DNA of 64,000 nucleotides from Pseudomonas sp. UBA6562 (GTDB lineage Bacteria; Pseudomonadota; Gammaproteobacteria; Pseudomonadales; Pseudomonadaceae), in contig NZ_DJJS01000003.1 of NCBI RefSeq assembly GCF_002434265.1, positions 186,001 to 250,000 on the forward strand, read 5' to 3'. The notes beneath the pieces were generated by a model that was not told where the DNA came from, searched no databases, and saw nothing but the letters and a program-made list of their open reading frames with translations. Positions 42,037 to 50,352 of this stretch are shown here, piece by piece (positions within the stretch are counted from its first letter, which is position 1; each line of letters begins with the position of its first letter). A program made the translations under genes and the position numbers.

Positions 42037-42732
42037 TCAGAAGGGCCAGAGCGGGCTGAGGAAGAAGCGGTCCAGCCATCCCGGCTGGCTGGCATCGGCG
42101 AAGGAGCCGGTGCCCGAATAGGTGATGCGCGCATCGGCGACCCGCGTGGACGGCACGGTGTTGTCGGTGGCGATGTCGTCGGCACGGATCAGCCCGGCGA
42201 TGCGCACCAGCTCGTCGCCGGTGTTGAGCGTCAGCCATTTCTCGCCGCGTACCGAGATGATGCCGTTGGGCAGCACGTCGGCCACGGTCACCGTCACCGA
42301 ACCGGTCAAGGTGTTGCCCTGGTTGGCCTTGCTGTCGCCCTTGGTAGTGCGGTCGCCGTTGTAGCCGGCGTTGAGCGACAGGTCGCCGCCGCCGAACGGG
42401 TTGTTGGTGGTGCCCGAGCCGCCGAACAGCGACGTCAGACCGAGGTTGGCCTTGCTGTTCTTGGTGAGCTGGGAACCGGCGTTCTTGCTGGCCGAAGTGC
42501 GTTCGTTGAGGGTGATGGTGATGATGTCGCCCACACGGAAGGCCTTGCGGTCGGTGTAGAGGTTCTGCTCGAACCCGGCCTGATAGATCGAGCCGTTGTT
42601 GGCCGCGGCCGGCAACGGGGTGCGCGGCAGCACCGGGGCGTAGTACGGATCGTTGGGCTTGGCCGCGGGCGCCACGCACCCGGACAGCAGGACCACGCCC
42701 CCCAGGGCGAACACGGACAACAGACGACTCAT
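42037..42732 (-). CDS. flgH: Flagellar L-ring lipoprotein FlgH
   Basis: Outer-membrane L-ring subunit, 231 residues from the ATG at 42732. Lipoprotein signal ending LLSGC with the lipid-carrying Cys19. The conserved VGDIITITLNERTSASKNAGS and ARITYSGTG segments are present. An in-frame upstream ATG at 42780 lies inside the flgG end and would spoil the lipoprotein signal. Confidence 0.96.
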   Translation of the reverse strand: MSRLLSVFALGGVVLLSGCVAPAAKPNDPYYAPVLPRTPLPAAANNGSIYQAGFEQNLYTDRKAFRVGDIITITLNERTSASKNAGSQLTKNSKANLGLTSLFGGSGTTNNPFGGGDLSLNAGYNGDRTTKGDSKANQGNTLTGSVTVTVADVLPNGIISVRGEKWLTLNTGDELVRIAGLIRADDIATDNTVPSTRVADARITYSGTGSFADASQPGWLDRFFLSPLWPF

Positions 42733-42776
42733 GACGCTTACCTCACGGTGGATCGGGCGCGGGAACGGATCGGTGA

Positions 42777-43562
42777 TCAAAGCTGCTGGGTGACGAACGA
42801 GAGCATCTGGTCGGCGGTGGAGATGACCTTGGAGTTCATCTCGTAGGCGCGCTGGGTGGTGATCATGTTGACCAGCTCTTCCACGGTGCTGACGTTGGAG
42901 TTTTCCAGGGTCATCTGCTGGGTGGTGCCCAGGCCGTTGAGGCCCGGCGTACCCACCTGCGGTGCGCCGCTGGCGGCGGTCTCGAGGAACAGGTTGCTGC
43001 CGATGGCCTGCAGGCCGGCCGGGTTGATGAAGTCGGCGGTCTGGATGTTGCCGATCACCTGCGAGGCCGGGTTGCCAGCGGTGGTGATCGACACTGTGCC
43101 GTCCTGGCCCACGGTGAAGGTCTGTGCGTCGTTGGGCACGACCACCGCAGGCTCCAGGGCGAAGCCGCTGGCGGTGACGATCTGGCCGTCGGAGTTCAGG
43201 TGGAAGGTGCCGTCACGGGTGTACGACACCGTACCGTCGGGCTGCAACACCTGGAAGAAGCCCCGACCGTTGACCGCCATGTCCAGCGGGTTCTCGGTGG
43301 TTTGCAGGCTGCCGGCGGTGAAGCTCTTCTGCGTGCCGACCACGCGCACACCGGTACCGACCTGCAAACCCGAGGGCAGCTCGCTGTCCTGGGTCGATTG
43401 CGCGCCGGGCTGGCGTTTGACCTGGTACAGCAAGTCCTGGAATTCGGCGCGGTCGCGCTTGAAACCGGTGGTGGACACGTTGGCCAGGTTGTTCGATACC
43501 ACGGCCAAATTGGTGTCTTGGGCAGACAGACCGGTCTTGGCGACCCACAGTGCTGGAAGCAT
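42777..43562 (-). CDS. flgG: Distal rod protein FlgG
   Basis: Distal rod subunit, 261 residues. N-terminal rod motif (TNLAVVSNNLANVSTTGFKRDRAEFQDL) with the long-rod specific insert and C-terminal helix (VEELVNMITTQRAYEMNSKVISTADQML). Standard length, 46 bases after flgF. Confidence 0.97.
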   Translation of the reverse strand: MLPALWVAKTGLSAQDTNLAVVSNNLANVSTTGFKRDRAEFQDLLYQVKRQPGAQSTQDSELPSGLQVGTGVRVVGTQKSFTAGSLQTTENPLDMAVNGRGFFQVLQPDGTVSYTRDGTFHLNSDGQIVTASGFALEPAVVVPNDAQTFTVGQDGTVSITTAGNPASQVIGNIQTADFINPAGLQAIGSNLFLETAASGAPQVGTPGLNGLGTTQQMTLENSNVSTVEELVNMITTQRAYEMNSKVISTADQMLSFVTQQL

Positions 43563-43608
43563 CTCGTTCTCCTCGTGCGCCGGATTTTCGGCACCCGTTC
43601 AGGTGTTA

Positions 43609-44349
43609 TCAGCCTATTTGCAAAACACGCGCCATGGCTTCATCGCCTTCTTTGGCCGTGTTCATCATCTTGATGTGCAACTCGAATTGCCGGGACAGCG
43701 CCAGCACCGAGGTCATCTCCTCGACAGCGTTGACGTTGCTCGCCTCGAGAAAGCCCGACACCACTTTGACGTTGACGTCGGCGTCGGCCGCTTGCCCGCT
43801 GCTGGTGTGGATCAGGCCGTCGGTGCCCTTGACCATGCCCTTGGTATCGGGGTTGACCAGCTTCAGGCGGTCGACCACCGCCAGCACGCGCGGGTCTTCG
43901 CCCATGCCGCGAATGCTGATGGTGCCGTCTTCGCCCACTTCGATCTTCTGCTCGGGCGGCACGGCGATCGGCCCGCCGTTGCCCATCACCGCCATGCCGT
44001 TGCCGGCGCGCAGCACGCCCAAGGCATCGACGTTGAGGCTGCCGGTGCGCACATAGGCTTCGCTGCCGTCGGGGGCCTGGACGGCCATGAAGCCGGGGCC
44101 GGAGACGCTGACGTCCAGATCACGGCCGGTCTCGATCATGGCGCCGGCGCTGAAGTCGGTGGCCGGGCGCTCGGTCATGGCGTAGGCGCGCGACGGAAAG
44201 CTGTCGCCGAACACCGGCATCGACCGCGCCTGCTCCAGATCGCGTTGGAAGCCGGTGGTGGAAATGTTCGCCAGGTTGTTGGCGTGGGCCTGTTGCGCCA
44301 GGGCGTTCTGGCTGGCACCGGTCATGGCCACGTAAAGCATCTTGTCCAC
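43609..44349 (-). CDS. flgF: Proximal rod protein FlgF
   Basis: Rod subunit of 246 residues, starting at the GTG at 44349 (VDKMLYVAMTGASQNALAQQ) with GAGGA six bases upstream. An ATG 15 codons further up (44394) adds unconserved residues and lies close to the promoter. Rod motif ANNLANISTTGFQRDLEQA. First gene of flgFGHIJKL, with an RpoN promoter 50 bases upstream. Confidence 0.96.
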   Translation of the reverse strand: MDKMLYVAMTGASQNALAQQAHANNLANISTTGFQRDLEQARSMPVFGDSFPSRAYAMTERPATDFSAGAMIETGRDLDVSVSGPGFMAVQAPDGSEAYVRTGSLNVDALGVLRAGNGMAVMGNGGPIAVPPEQKIEVGEDGTISIRGMGEDPRVLAVVDRLKLVNPDTKGMVKGTDGLIHTSSGQAADADVNVKVVSGFLEASNVNAVEEMTSVLALSRQFELHIKMMNTAKEGDEAMARVLQIG

Positions 44350-44399
44350 GGGGAATCCTCTGTGCGCGTAGCGAAATGTTGTCGCCTCGTGCAAGCCTT

Positions 44400-44415
44400 A
44401 GCAATTATCGAACCA
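44400..44415 (-). promoter_or_regulatory. RpoN promoter of flgF
   Basis: On the minus strand TGGTTCGATAATTGCT: GG-N10-GC spacing is correct, -12 half perfect, -24 half with two mismatches. Confidence 0.7.
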
Positions 44416-44544
44416 GGTTTGCCAAAGCCCGTGTTTACTGGGGTTTGACGAGGATGGCTGGGCGATGGCGTCAGTTTGTCGGCAAAGGTTTGCCGCAAGG
44501 GAATTGCCGGGAGGGGAGATTGTCCGGCATCGGACGATGGGGTC

Positions 44545-44555
44545 GGGGGGGGGGG
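44545..44555. repeat. Homopolymer of 11 G
   Basis: Eleven consecutive G on the plus strand, about 130 bases upstream of the flgF promoter and past the stop codon of the small secreted protein gene. Such tracts slip in replication; it could also be an assembly error. Confidence 0.9.
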
Positions 44556-44676
44556 TCACCGCGCTGGAGGCATGAGGCTCATGGGTCGGCGCCCATGGCC
44601 CGGTGCTTGGGGTTCGCTGCTCGATGCTTCGTATCTTGGGGCTCCGTCACCGCCTGCCATGCAGCGATCGCCAACG

Positions 44677-44874
44677 CTACCGCGCGCGGCAACCCGCGTT
44701 GTTGAACGGCCCGGCGTGCCAGATCCAGCCATCGCCGGGTTTGTGCTGGCTGCACATGTAGCGGCCGGTGAGCTTGCTTTGCCAGAGGAAGAACGGCGCG
44801 GGGGCGGCCTGTACGCAAGTGTGGGCCAGGAGCAGAAGAAGCGCAGTGAGGGTAAAGCGTTTCGACATTGGCAT
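44677..44874 (-). CDS. Small secreted protein of unknown function
   Basis: A 65-residue product. A Sec signal peptide (about 23 residues, hydrophobic LTALLLLLAHTCVQA) precedes a mature part of about 42 residues with two Cys (in RYMCSQ and NAGCR), which could form a disulfide, and several Trp and Pro. No strong ribosome site is visible for the ATG at 44874 or for the next ATG at 44868. Small exported proteins occur here in related strains as far as I recall. Its placement inside the flagellar operons on the same strand hints at an envelope role, otherwise unknown. Confidence 0.6.
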   Translation of the reverse strand: MPMSKRFTLTALLLLLAHTCVQAAPAPFFLWQSKLTGRYMCSQHKPGDGWIWHAGPFNNAGCRAR

Positions 44875-44970
44875 GGGGCTCGGGTGGGTGTTTGCCTAAA
44901 GAGGGTTCATTGGCAGCCACCAAGGCTTTCGCCTTGGATCGCGGCTAAAGCCGCTCCCACACGGGAACGG

Positions 44971-45082
44971 TGCACTACAGAATCGACTCACCGCAAGAGC
45001 GGCTCACTGTGGGAACGACTCACTGCAGAAGCGGCTCACTGCAGGAGCGACTCATTGTGGAAACGACTCACTGCAGAAGCGG
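44971..45082. repeat. Seven tandem copies of a 16-base unit
   Basis: Units of the type CTCACTGCAGAAGCGG, starting at 44971, 44987, 45003, 45019, 45035, 45051 and 45067, alternating between CAGAAGCGG and TGGGAACGA variants. The last runs into a REP-like element starting CTTCTGTGGGAGCGG, from whose tip the unit seems to derive. Confidence 0.85.
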
Positions 45083-45140
45083 CTTCTGTGGGAGCGGCTT
45101 CAGCCGCGATGGCCGGCACCGCCGGCCCCACCCAGCCACC
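45083..45140. repeat. REP-like element downstream of flgE
   Basis: Begins TGTGGGAGCGGCTTCAGCCG and continues through GCGATGGCCGGCACCGCCGG, the same core as the clusters at 25.5 and 35.7 kb. Confidence 0.8.
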
Positions 45141-45258
45141 GCGATCTGCCAGGAAACCGTGCCGCCAGGATGGGCCGGGACGACGCGTGCCCTTCGAAAC
45201 CAGACCACGCGCGTCACCCCTGAAAACCCTGCCACGCGCCTCACCCCGCTCCCACCCA

Positions 45259-46578
45259 TCAGGTCATCTGGATGATGGTCTGCAAGACGGTGCTTTCGGT
45301 CGAGATGGTCTTGGCGTTGGCCTGGTAGTTGCTCTGCGCCTTGATCAGGTTGACCAGCTCACCGGTCAGGTCGACGTTGGAGTCTTCCAGCGAGCCGCCA
45401 GCGATCTTGCCGAAGGTGCCGGTGTCCGGCTCGCCGACCACCGCCACGCCGGAATTGTACGACTCGCGCCACGCCGTGCCACCGACCGGGGTCAGCCCCT
45501 GCATGTTGGCGAAGGTGGCGACGGCGACCTGGCCGATGACCTTGTCGCGACCGTTGGTGAAGTTGGCGAACAGGTTGCCGCTCTGGTCGACCGTCAGGCC
45601 GGTCAATTCACCGGTGGAATAGCCATCCTGGTCCTTGGCGGTGGTCGCCGAGGCCGCGTTGTACTGCGTGGTGGCGAGCATGTCCAGGCCGACGCCGCCG
45701 TCATTGGCGACAGCGCCGTTGCTGGCCCAGGCGCCGGCGGCGTTCTTCGCGGCCGGTACCCAGTTGTCCATCTTGAACGTCTTGTCGGTGGCGATGCTCA
45801 TGCCACCGGCGACCGGGCCGGCGGCCATCGAAGCGGTGTCGAGCGAGCCGTCGGACTTGAACGGCAGGGTGTTGACCAGCGGTGTGGTGTTGCTCGGATC
45901 GGCCGGGTTGCGGCCGTTGACCGTGGTGTACATGGTCCAGGCGTTGTTGACCGTGTCGCGCACGAAGTACTGGTTCAGCTGGTGCAGGTTGCCCTGGCTG
46001 TCGTACAGGTCGGTGTTGAACGTGTAGTTGTAGGTCTTGACGTCGGACGGATCGAACGGCGTCAGCGCGGGCGCGGCTTGCGTGGAATTGAGGTTCAGGG
46101 TTTCGCTGACTTTCGACGTGGCGCGGGGCGCCAGGTTGCCGGTGTCGATCTTCAGGTCGGTCAGCGCGCCGCGCACGATCTGGCCGTTGGCGTCGACCGG
46201 GTAGCCCTGCAAGGTCGCGCCGGAGGCGTTGACCACCTTGCCTTCCTTGTCGCTGTAGAAAGCGCCGGCACGGGTATAGATGCGCGAGCCGTTGTCGCTC
46301 ATGGCGAAGAAACCGTCACCGTCGATGGCCAGGTCCAGGCTCTTGCCGGTGCCGACGATGTTGCCGGTGGTGAACTGTTGCGACACCGCGTCAGTGCGCA
46401 CGCCGCTGCCGACCTGGGTGCGGCCGCTGGTGCCACGCACGGAAGAGGCGTACTGGTCGGCGAACTCGGCACGCGAGGCCTTGAAGCCGGTGGTGGCGGA
46501 GTTGGCGATGTTGTTACCGGTGACGTTGAGGGCCTTGTTGGCCGCGTACAGCCCGCTCAGTCCAATATTGAAAGACAT
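45259..46578 (-). CDS. flgE: Flagellar hook protein FlgE
   Basis: Hook subunit of 439 residues. N-terminus SFNIGLSGLYAANKALNVTGNNIANSATTGFKASRAEF and C-terminus (DLTGELVNLIKAQSNYQANAKTISTESTVLQTIIQMT) are typical. Last gene of flgBCDE, followed by the repeat-rich interval. Confidence 0.97.
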   Translation of the reverse strand: MSFNIGLSGLYAANKALNVTGNNIANSATTGFKASRAEFADQYASSVRGTSGRTQVGSGVRTDAVSQQFTTGNIVGTGKSLDLAIDGDGFFAMSDNGSRIYTRAGAFYSDKEGKVVNASGATLQGYPVDANGQIVRGALTDLKIDTGNLAPRATSKVSETLNLNSTQAAPALTPFDPSDVKTYNYTFNTDLYDSQGNLHQLNQYFVRDTVNNAWTMYTTVNGRNPADPSNTTPLVNTLPFKSDGSLDTASMAAGPVAGGMSIATDKTFKMDNWVPAAKNAAGAWASNGAVANDGGVGLDMLATTQYNAASATTAKDQDGYSTGELTGLTVDQSGNLFANFTNGRDKVIGQVAVATFANMQGLTPVGGTAWRESYNSGVAVVGEPDTGTFGKIAGGSLEDSNVDLTGELVNLIKAQSNYQANAKTISTESTVLQTIIQMT

Positions 46579-46607
46579 TTACTCACTCCTGCCGACGGGG
46601 TCGGCCC

Positions 46608-47303
46608 TCAGATTCCGATCATTTGTACTTTCGACAGGGCAACGCTGCCCATCCCTGCCAGGTTCAACATCATTTCGCTGCCGTTCACGCCCGTGGTGAC
46701 GCTGTTGACCTTGGCCGACAAGTTGGTGGTCATGGCCGTGGCCGTGCCCTTGATGTCGGCGGTGGCCTTGAAGCTGTACACGCCCGAGGCTACGGCCTGG
46801 CCGGCATCGTCGAGGCCGTCCCAGGTGAAGTCGGCCAAGCCGCTGGCCTTGCTGCCCAGGTCGATGCTACGCACCACATCGCCCTTGTCGTTGTAGACGT
46901 CGACCTTCACCGAGGTGCTGGAGCCGGTGACGTTGACCGAGCCGTTCAGCGGCTGGCCGGCTTCGACATTGGCCTTGTCGGTCTGCACCACCACGTTGCG
47001 CCCCACTAGGGAGGAGGCCTGCAATGCGGTGGACGACTGGAAGCCCTGGAGAATGCTGTTCACGGAGCTATTGAGCGTCTGCATGCCCTCCAGGCTGCTG
47101 AACTGCGCCAGCTGCGCGACGAACTCGCCGTTCTCCTGCGGATCGAGCGGGTTCTGGTTCTGCATTTGCGTGGCGAGCAGCTTGAGGAACGCATCCTTGC
47201 CCAGCGCGCTGCCGGCAGCGCCCGTGCTGCTGTTATTGGCGTCGGTGCTCTTTTGCAGCGACGTCAGGTAAGCCGAGCCGGTGGTGGCGGTCGTGGTCGT
47301 CAT
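46608..47303 (-). CDS. flgD: Hook capping protein FlgD
   Basis: Scaffold cap for hook assembly, 231 residues. The N-terminal half has GKDAFLKLLATQMQNQNPLDPQENGEFVAQLAQFSSLEGM, the C-terminal half the FLG_D/Ig-like domain. Lies between flgC and flgE with short gaps. Confidence 0.96.
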   Translation of the reverse strand: MTTTTATTGSAYLTSLQKSTDANNSSTGAAGSALGKDAFLKLLATQMQNQNPLDPQENGEFVAQLAQFSSLEGMQTLNSSVNSILQGFQSSTALQASSLVGRNVVVQTDKANVEAGQPLNGSVNVTGSSTSVKVDVYNDKGDVVRSIDLGSKASGLADFTWDGLDDAGQAVASGVYSFKATADIKGTATAMTTNLSAKVNSVTTGVNGSEMMLNLAGMGSVALSKVQMIGI

Positions 47304-47316
47304 GTCGATATCCCGA

Positions 47317-47760
47317 TTACTGACCCAGCGTCAGCACTTTCTGCATCATGGTCTTGGCCGTGTTCATCAACTCGGCGTTGGTCTGGAACGAGCGGCTGGC
47401 GGAAATCATGTCGGCCATCTCCTGCACCACGTTGACGTTGGGGTAGTAGACGTAGCCGTCCTTGTTCGCCGCCGGGTGGTTGGGTTCGTAGCGGGCCTGC
47501 AACTCGCTCTGGTCTTCGACGATGCCGCTGACCTGCACGCCCTGCCCGGCCTGGCCCTGGTCCTCGAACAAGGATTGCCCGGCGCCGCTTTGCGCCTGTT
47601 CGAAGGTGGTGGCGAACACCGGATGGCGCGCGCGGTAGGTCTGGTCGATGCTCGACGACACGGTCTCGGCGTTGGCGATGTTCGAGGCCACGGTGTTGAG
47701 GCGGGTGTTCTGCGCGCTCATGCCGCTACCGGCGATGTTGAAGACGTTGGCAAGGGACAT
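47317..47760 (-). CDS. flgC: Proximal rod protein FlgC
   Basis: Rod subunit, 147 residues from the ATG at 47760 (MSLANVFNIAGSGMSAQNTRLNTVASNIANAETV). GGAG lies eight bases upstream. A GTG two codons earlier would overlap the flgB stop by four bases. C-terminal helix VVQEMADMISASRSFQTNAELM. Confidence 0.96.
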   Translation of the reverse strand: MSLANVFNIAGSGMSAQNTRLNTVASNIANAETVSSSIDQTYRARHPVFATTFEQAQSGAGQSLFEDQGQAGQGVQVSGIVEDQSELQARYEPNHPAANKDGYVYYPNVNVVQEMADMISASRSFQTNAELMNTAKTMMQKVLTLGQ

Positions 47761-47762
47761 GG

Positions 47763-48170
47763 TCACTCTCCGCGCAGGGCCGACACCAGCCCTTTGAATT
47801 TGTTGTTGAGCAGGGTGAAGCTGGCCTGGAAGTCGAGGGCGTTCTGCGCGTAGTTGGACTCCTCGACCTGGGCGTCGACGGTGTTCTGGTCGATCGACGG
47901 CTGGGTCGGAATCCGATACTTGAGCGAATCGTCGGCGCTGGCCAGGCCTTCGGCCTCGATGTGCCGGCCGTTGGTGCGGTTCAGGGCGATGCCGCCGCTG
48001 TTCTGCTTGTTCGCCTCGGCTGCCAGCATCGACGAGAAATCCAGGTCGCGGGCCTTGTAGTTGGGCGTGTCGGCGTTGGTGATGTTGTTGGCCAGCACCT
48101 CGGCGCGCTGGGCACGGAAATTCATCGCCTGCTGGTGGATGCCGAGCGCTTTGTCGAAGTTGATGCTCAT
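47763..48170 (-). CDS. flgB: Proximal rod protein FlgB
   Basis: Rod subunit of 135 residues starting at the ATG at 48170 (MSINFDKALGIHQQAMNFRAQRAEVLANNITNADTPNYKARDL). An open frame continues 52 codons upstream but runs through the promoter. First gene of flgBCDE, with a perfect RpoN promoter 46 bases upstream. Confidence 0.96.
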   Translation of the reverse strand: MSINFDKALGIHQQAMNFRAQRAEVLANNITNADTPNYKARDLDFSSMLAAEANKQNSGGIALNRTNGRHIEAEGLASADDSLKYRIPTQPSIDQNTVDAQVEESNYAQNALDFQASFTLLNNKFKGLVSALRGE

Positions 48171-48216
48171 GTCTGGAACCTGCGCGGGTTGACCGAAGAT
48201 CGTTTGAGGCTGAGAT

Positions 48217-48232
48217 AGCAAGGGTTGTGCCA
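48217..48232 (-). promoter_or_regulatory. RpoN promoter of flgB
   Basis: On the minus strand TGGCACAACCCTTGCT, an exact match to TGGCAC-N5-TTGCT with correct spacing, the best in the window. Confidence 0.93.
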
Positions 48233-48421
48233 GATCGGCAAAAGCCTTGAAGTACGTGGGGTCGATGCCAACAGCGGGCGAACCGTCAGCGGGAAAAGCG
48301 GCAAAGTGCTGCCGGCTTGGCGGCAAACAGCGGCAAATCGGCGGGATTACAGCGGGAAAATCAATTTTTTGACGGGGCGTCGATCAGCTGGCGCGCTGGC
48401 GGTCGAGCGCCCATCAACGAA

Positions 48422-48447
48422 AAAGCCAGCGCACGGGCGCTGGCTTT
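48422..48447 (-). terminator. Terminator of cheR
   Basis: AAAGCCAGCGC and GCGCTGGCTTT pair around a four-base loop, followed on the minus strand by a run of T. It lies 20 bases past the cheR stop and isolates cheVR from flgB. Confidence 0.92.
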
Positions 48448-48467
48448 GGAGAAGATGGAGCGGTTGG

Positions 48468-49298
48468 CTATTTGGCCTGGTAAATGATGCCTGGGCTGCA
48501 CTGCACCATCTGGAAGTGGTCCGGCAGGCCGTTGAGCGCTTCCGAAGCGCCGAGGAACAGGTAGCCGCCCGGCTTCAAGGTGCCGTGGATGCGCATGAGG
48601 ATGTCCTTCTTCACCTGGGCGGAGAAGTAGATCAGCACGTTGCGGCAGAACACCACGTCGAACTTGCCCAGCGCCGCGTAGCTGTCGAGCAGGTTGAACG
48701 AACGGAATTCCACACGGCTGCGGATCGCCGGCTTGACCGCGTAGCGCCCTGCCCCCTTGCTGTCGAAGTAGCGTTGCAAGCGCTCGGGCGACAGGCCGCG
48801 GGCGATCGCCAGGCTGTCGTACTCGCCGGTGCGGCAGTTGTTCAGCATCAGGCTGGAGAGGTCGGTGGCGACGATCTGCGCGCCCATCTTCAACTGGCCG
48901 AGGTTGCTGCGCTCGAACTCGTCGAGGGTCATCGACAGCGAGTAGGGCTCCTGGCCCGACGAGCAGGCCGCCGACCAGATGCGCAGGCGTTGGCCGGGGT
49001 TGTTCTTGATGAACTCGGGGATGACCCGGTTCTTCATCACCTCGAAGGGATAGGTGTCGCGAAACCACAGGGTTTCGTTGGTGGTCATGGCGTCGACCAC
49101 CTGCTCGCGCAAGCCACTGCGCGGCTGGGTCTGGATGCGCTGCACCAGCTCGCTGAGCGACTTGATGCCCTGCTGCTCCATCAGTTTGTTGAGGCGGCTG
49201 GAGACCAGGTATTGCTTGTTGTCGCCCAACAAGATGCCACAGGCTTTTTCCAGGAAGATCCTGAACTGTTCGAAATCGGTAGTAGTAGCCGTAGACAC
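48468..49298 (-). CDS. cheR: Chemoreceptor methyltransferase CheR
   Basis: Methylates glutamates of chemoreceptors using S-adenosylmethionine, 276 residues. N-terminal helical domain, then the methyltransferase domain with RLRIWSAACSSGQEPYSL (SAM-binding loop), VATDLSSLML and FDVVFCRNVLIYF. Pairs with the upstream cheV; terminator follows. Confidence 0.96.
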   Translation of the reverse strand: MSTATTTDFEQFRIFLEKACGILLGDNKQYLVSSRLNKLMEQQGIKSLSELVQRIQTQPRSGLREQVVDAMTTNETLWFRDTYPFEVMKNRVIPEFIKNNPGQRLRIWSAACSSGQEPYSLSMTLDEFERSNLGQLKMGAQIVATDLSSLMLNNCRTGEYDSLAIARGLSPERLQRYFDSKGAGRYAVKPAIRSRVEFRSFNLLDSYAALGKFDVVFCRNVLIYFSAQVKKDILMRIHGTLKPGGYLFLGASEALNGLPDHFQMVQCSPGIIYQAK

Positions 49299-49351
49299 TG
49301 TCGCCGCCTCATTTTCAATCTTTGACGCCGGGAGCGGAGCCCCCGGCCGTT

Positions 49352-50281
49352 TCAGTGCGTCGCCTTGATCCGGTCGACGACACGCTGGGCGAGGTCGTCA
49401 GGCCTGAACTTGGCGAGGAAATCGTCCGCACCGACCTTCTTCACCATCGCCTGGTTGAACACACCGGATAGCGAAGTATGCAGGACGATGTGCAGTTTTT
49501 GCATGCGCGGATCGCTGCGGATGGCAGCGGTCAGCGTATAACCGTCCATCTCCGGCATCTCGATGTCGGAGATCATCATCAGGAATTCCTCTTCCGGATG
49601 CTTACCCTCGTCGAGCATCTTGTGCAAGTAGTCCAGCGCCTGACGGCCGTCGTTGAGCGCGATCACTTCCACCCCCACCGTCTGCAGGCAGCGACTGACC
49701 TGCTTGCGCGCCACCGACGAATCGTCGACGGTGAGCACCCGCAGCATCACGGCCTTGTCCTGCACCTCGGCGTCGATCACACCCTCCGACACCGCTTCGG
49801 AGGTCGGCGCCACTTCGGCCAGCACCTTTTCCACGTCGATGATCTCGACCATCTTGTTGTCCACGCGGGTCACGGCGGTCAGGTAATGGTCGCGACCGGT
49901 ACCGCGGGGTGGCGGGTGGATCTCTTCCCAGTTCATGTTGACGATGCGTTCCACCGAGTGCACGAGGAAACCCTGGGTCTTGGTGTTGTACTCGGTGATG
50001 ATCACGAAGCTGTTGCACAGCTCTTCTTGCAGACCCGGCAAGCCCGTGGCCATCGACAGGTCAAGGATGGGAATGGTGGCGCCGCGGATGTTGGCCACGC
50101 CACGCACCACCGGATGCGACCTGGGCAATAGCGTCAGGGGCGGGCATTGCAGCACCTCGCGCACCTTGAACACGTTGATCCCGTAAAGCTGTGCGCCGTT
50201 GAGGCGAAACAGCAGCAGCTCGAGACGATTCTGCCCAACCAGCTGCGTACGCTGGTTGACCGAATCCATTACACCCGCCAT
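49352..50281 (-). CDS. cheV: Chemotaxis coupling protein CheV
   Basis: CheW-like coupling domain fused to a receiver, 309 residues from the ATG at 50281 (MAGVMDSVNQRTQLVGQNRLELL), with GGAG seven bases upstream. CheW part about residues 20-160, receiver with DDSSVARKQ and phospho-Asp in LMMISDIEMPEMDG. Divergent from flgA. No RpoN element was found on its side. Confidence 0.95.
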   Translation of the reverse strand: MAGVMDSVNQRTQLVGQNRLELLLFRLNGAQLYGINVFKVREVLQCPPLTLLPRSHPVVRGVANIRGATIPILDLSMATGLPGLQEELCNSFVIITEYNTKTQGFLVHSVERIVNMNWEEIHPPPRGTGRDHYLTAVTRVDNKMVEIIDVEKVLAEVAPTSEAVSEGVIDAEVQDKAVMLRVLTVDDSSVARKQVSRCLQTVGVEVIALNDGRQALDYLHKMLDEGKHPEEEFLMMISDIEMPEMDGYTLTAAIRSDPRMQKLHIVLHTSLSGVFNQAMVKKVGADDFLAKFRPDDLAQRVVDRIKATH

Positions 50282-50318
50282 GCCCGACTCCTTCACACCT
50301 GATGCCCTGATACCAAGT

Positions 50319-50334
50319 CGGCACGGGCTTTGCT
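50319..50334 (+). promoter_or_regulatory. RpoN promoter of flgA
   Basis: CGGCACGGGCTTTGCT matches GGCAC-N5-TTGCT with correct spacing. The expected start site (about 12 bases past the GC) is near 50344, only a few bases before the flgA start codon. Confidence 0.75.
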
Positions 50335-50352
50335 TTTTTGAGCGTCATGCCT

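Larger units (their letters stand above)
44350..45258. other. flgE-flgF interval
   Basis: About 900 bases. It holds the flgF promoter (44400-44415), a run of 11 G (44545-44555), one small secreted protein gene (44677-44874), a 16-base tandem repeat (44971-45082) and a REP-like element (45083-45140). No other gene is supported. Confidence 0.8.

Noticed and set aside
44971..45082. Regular direct repeats resembling a CRISPR array
   Set aside because: Units are 16 bases with no unique spacers and no cas genes nearby; it is a minisatellite.
50282..50320. RpoN promoter for cheV
   Set aside because: Best minus-strand candidate has GG and GC in the wrong spacing.
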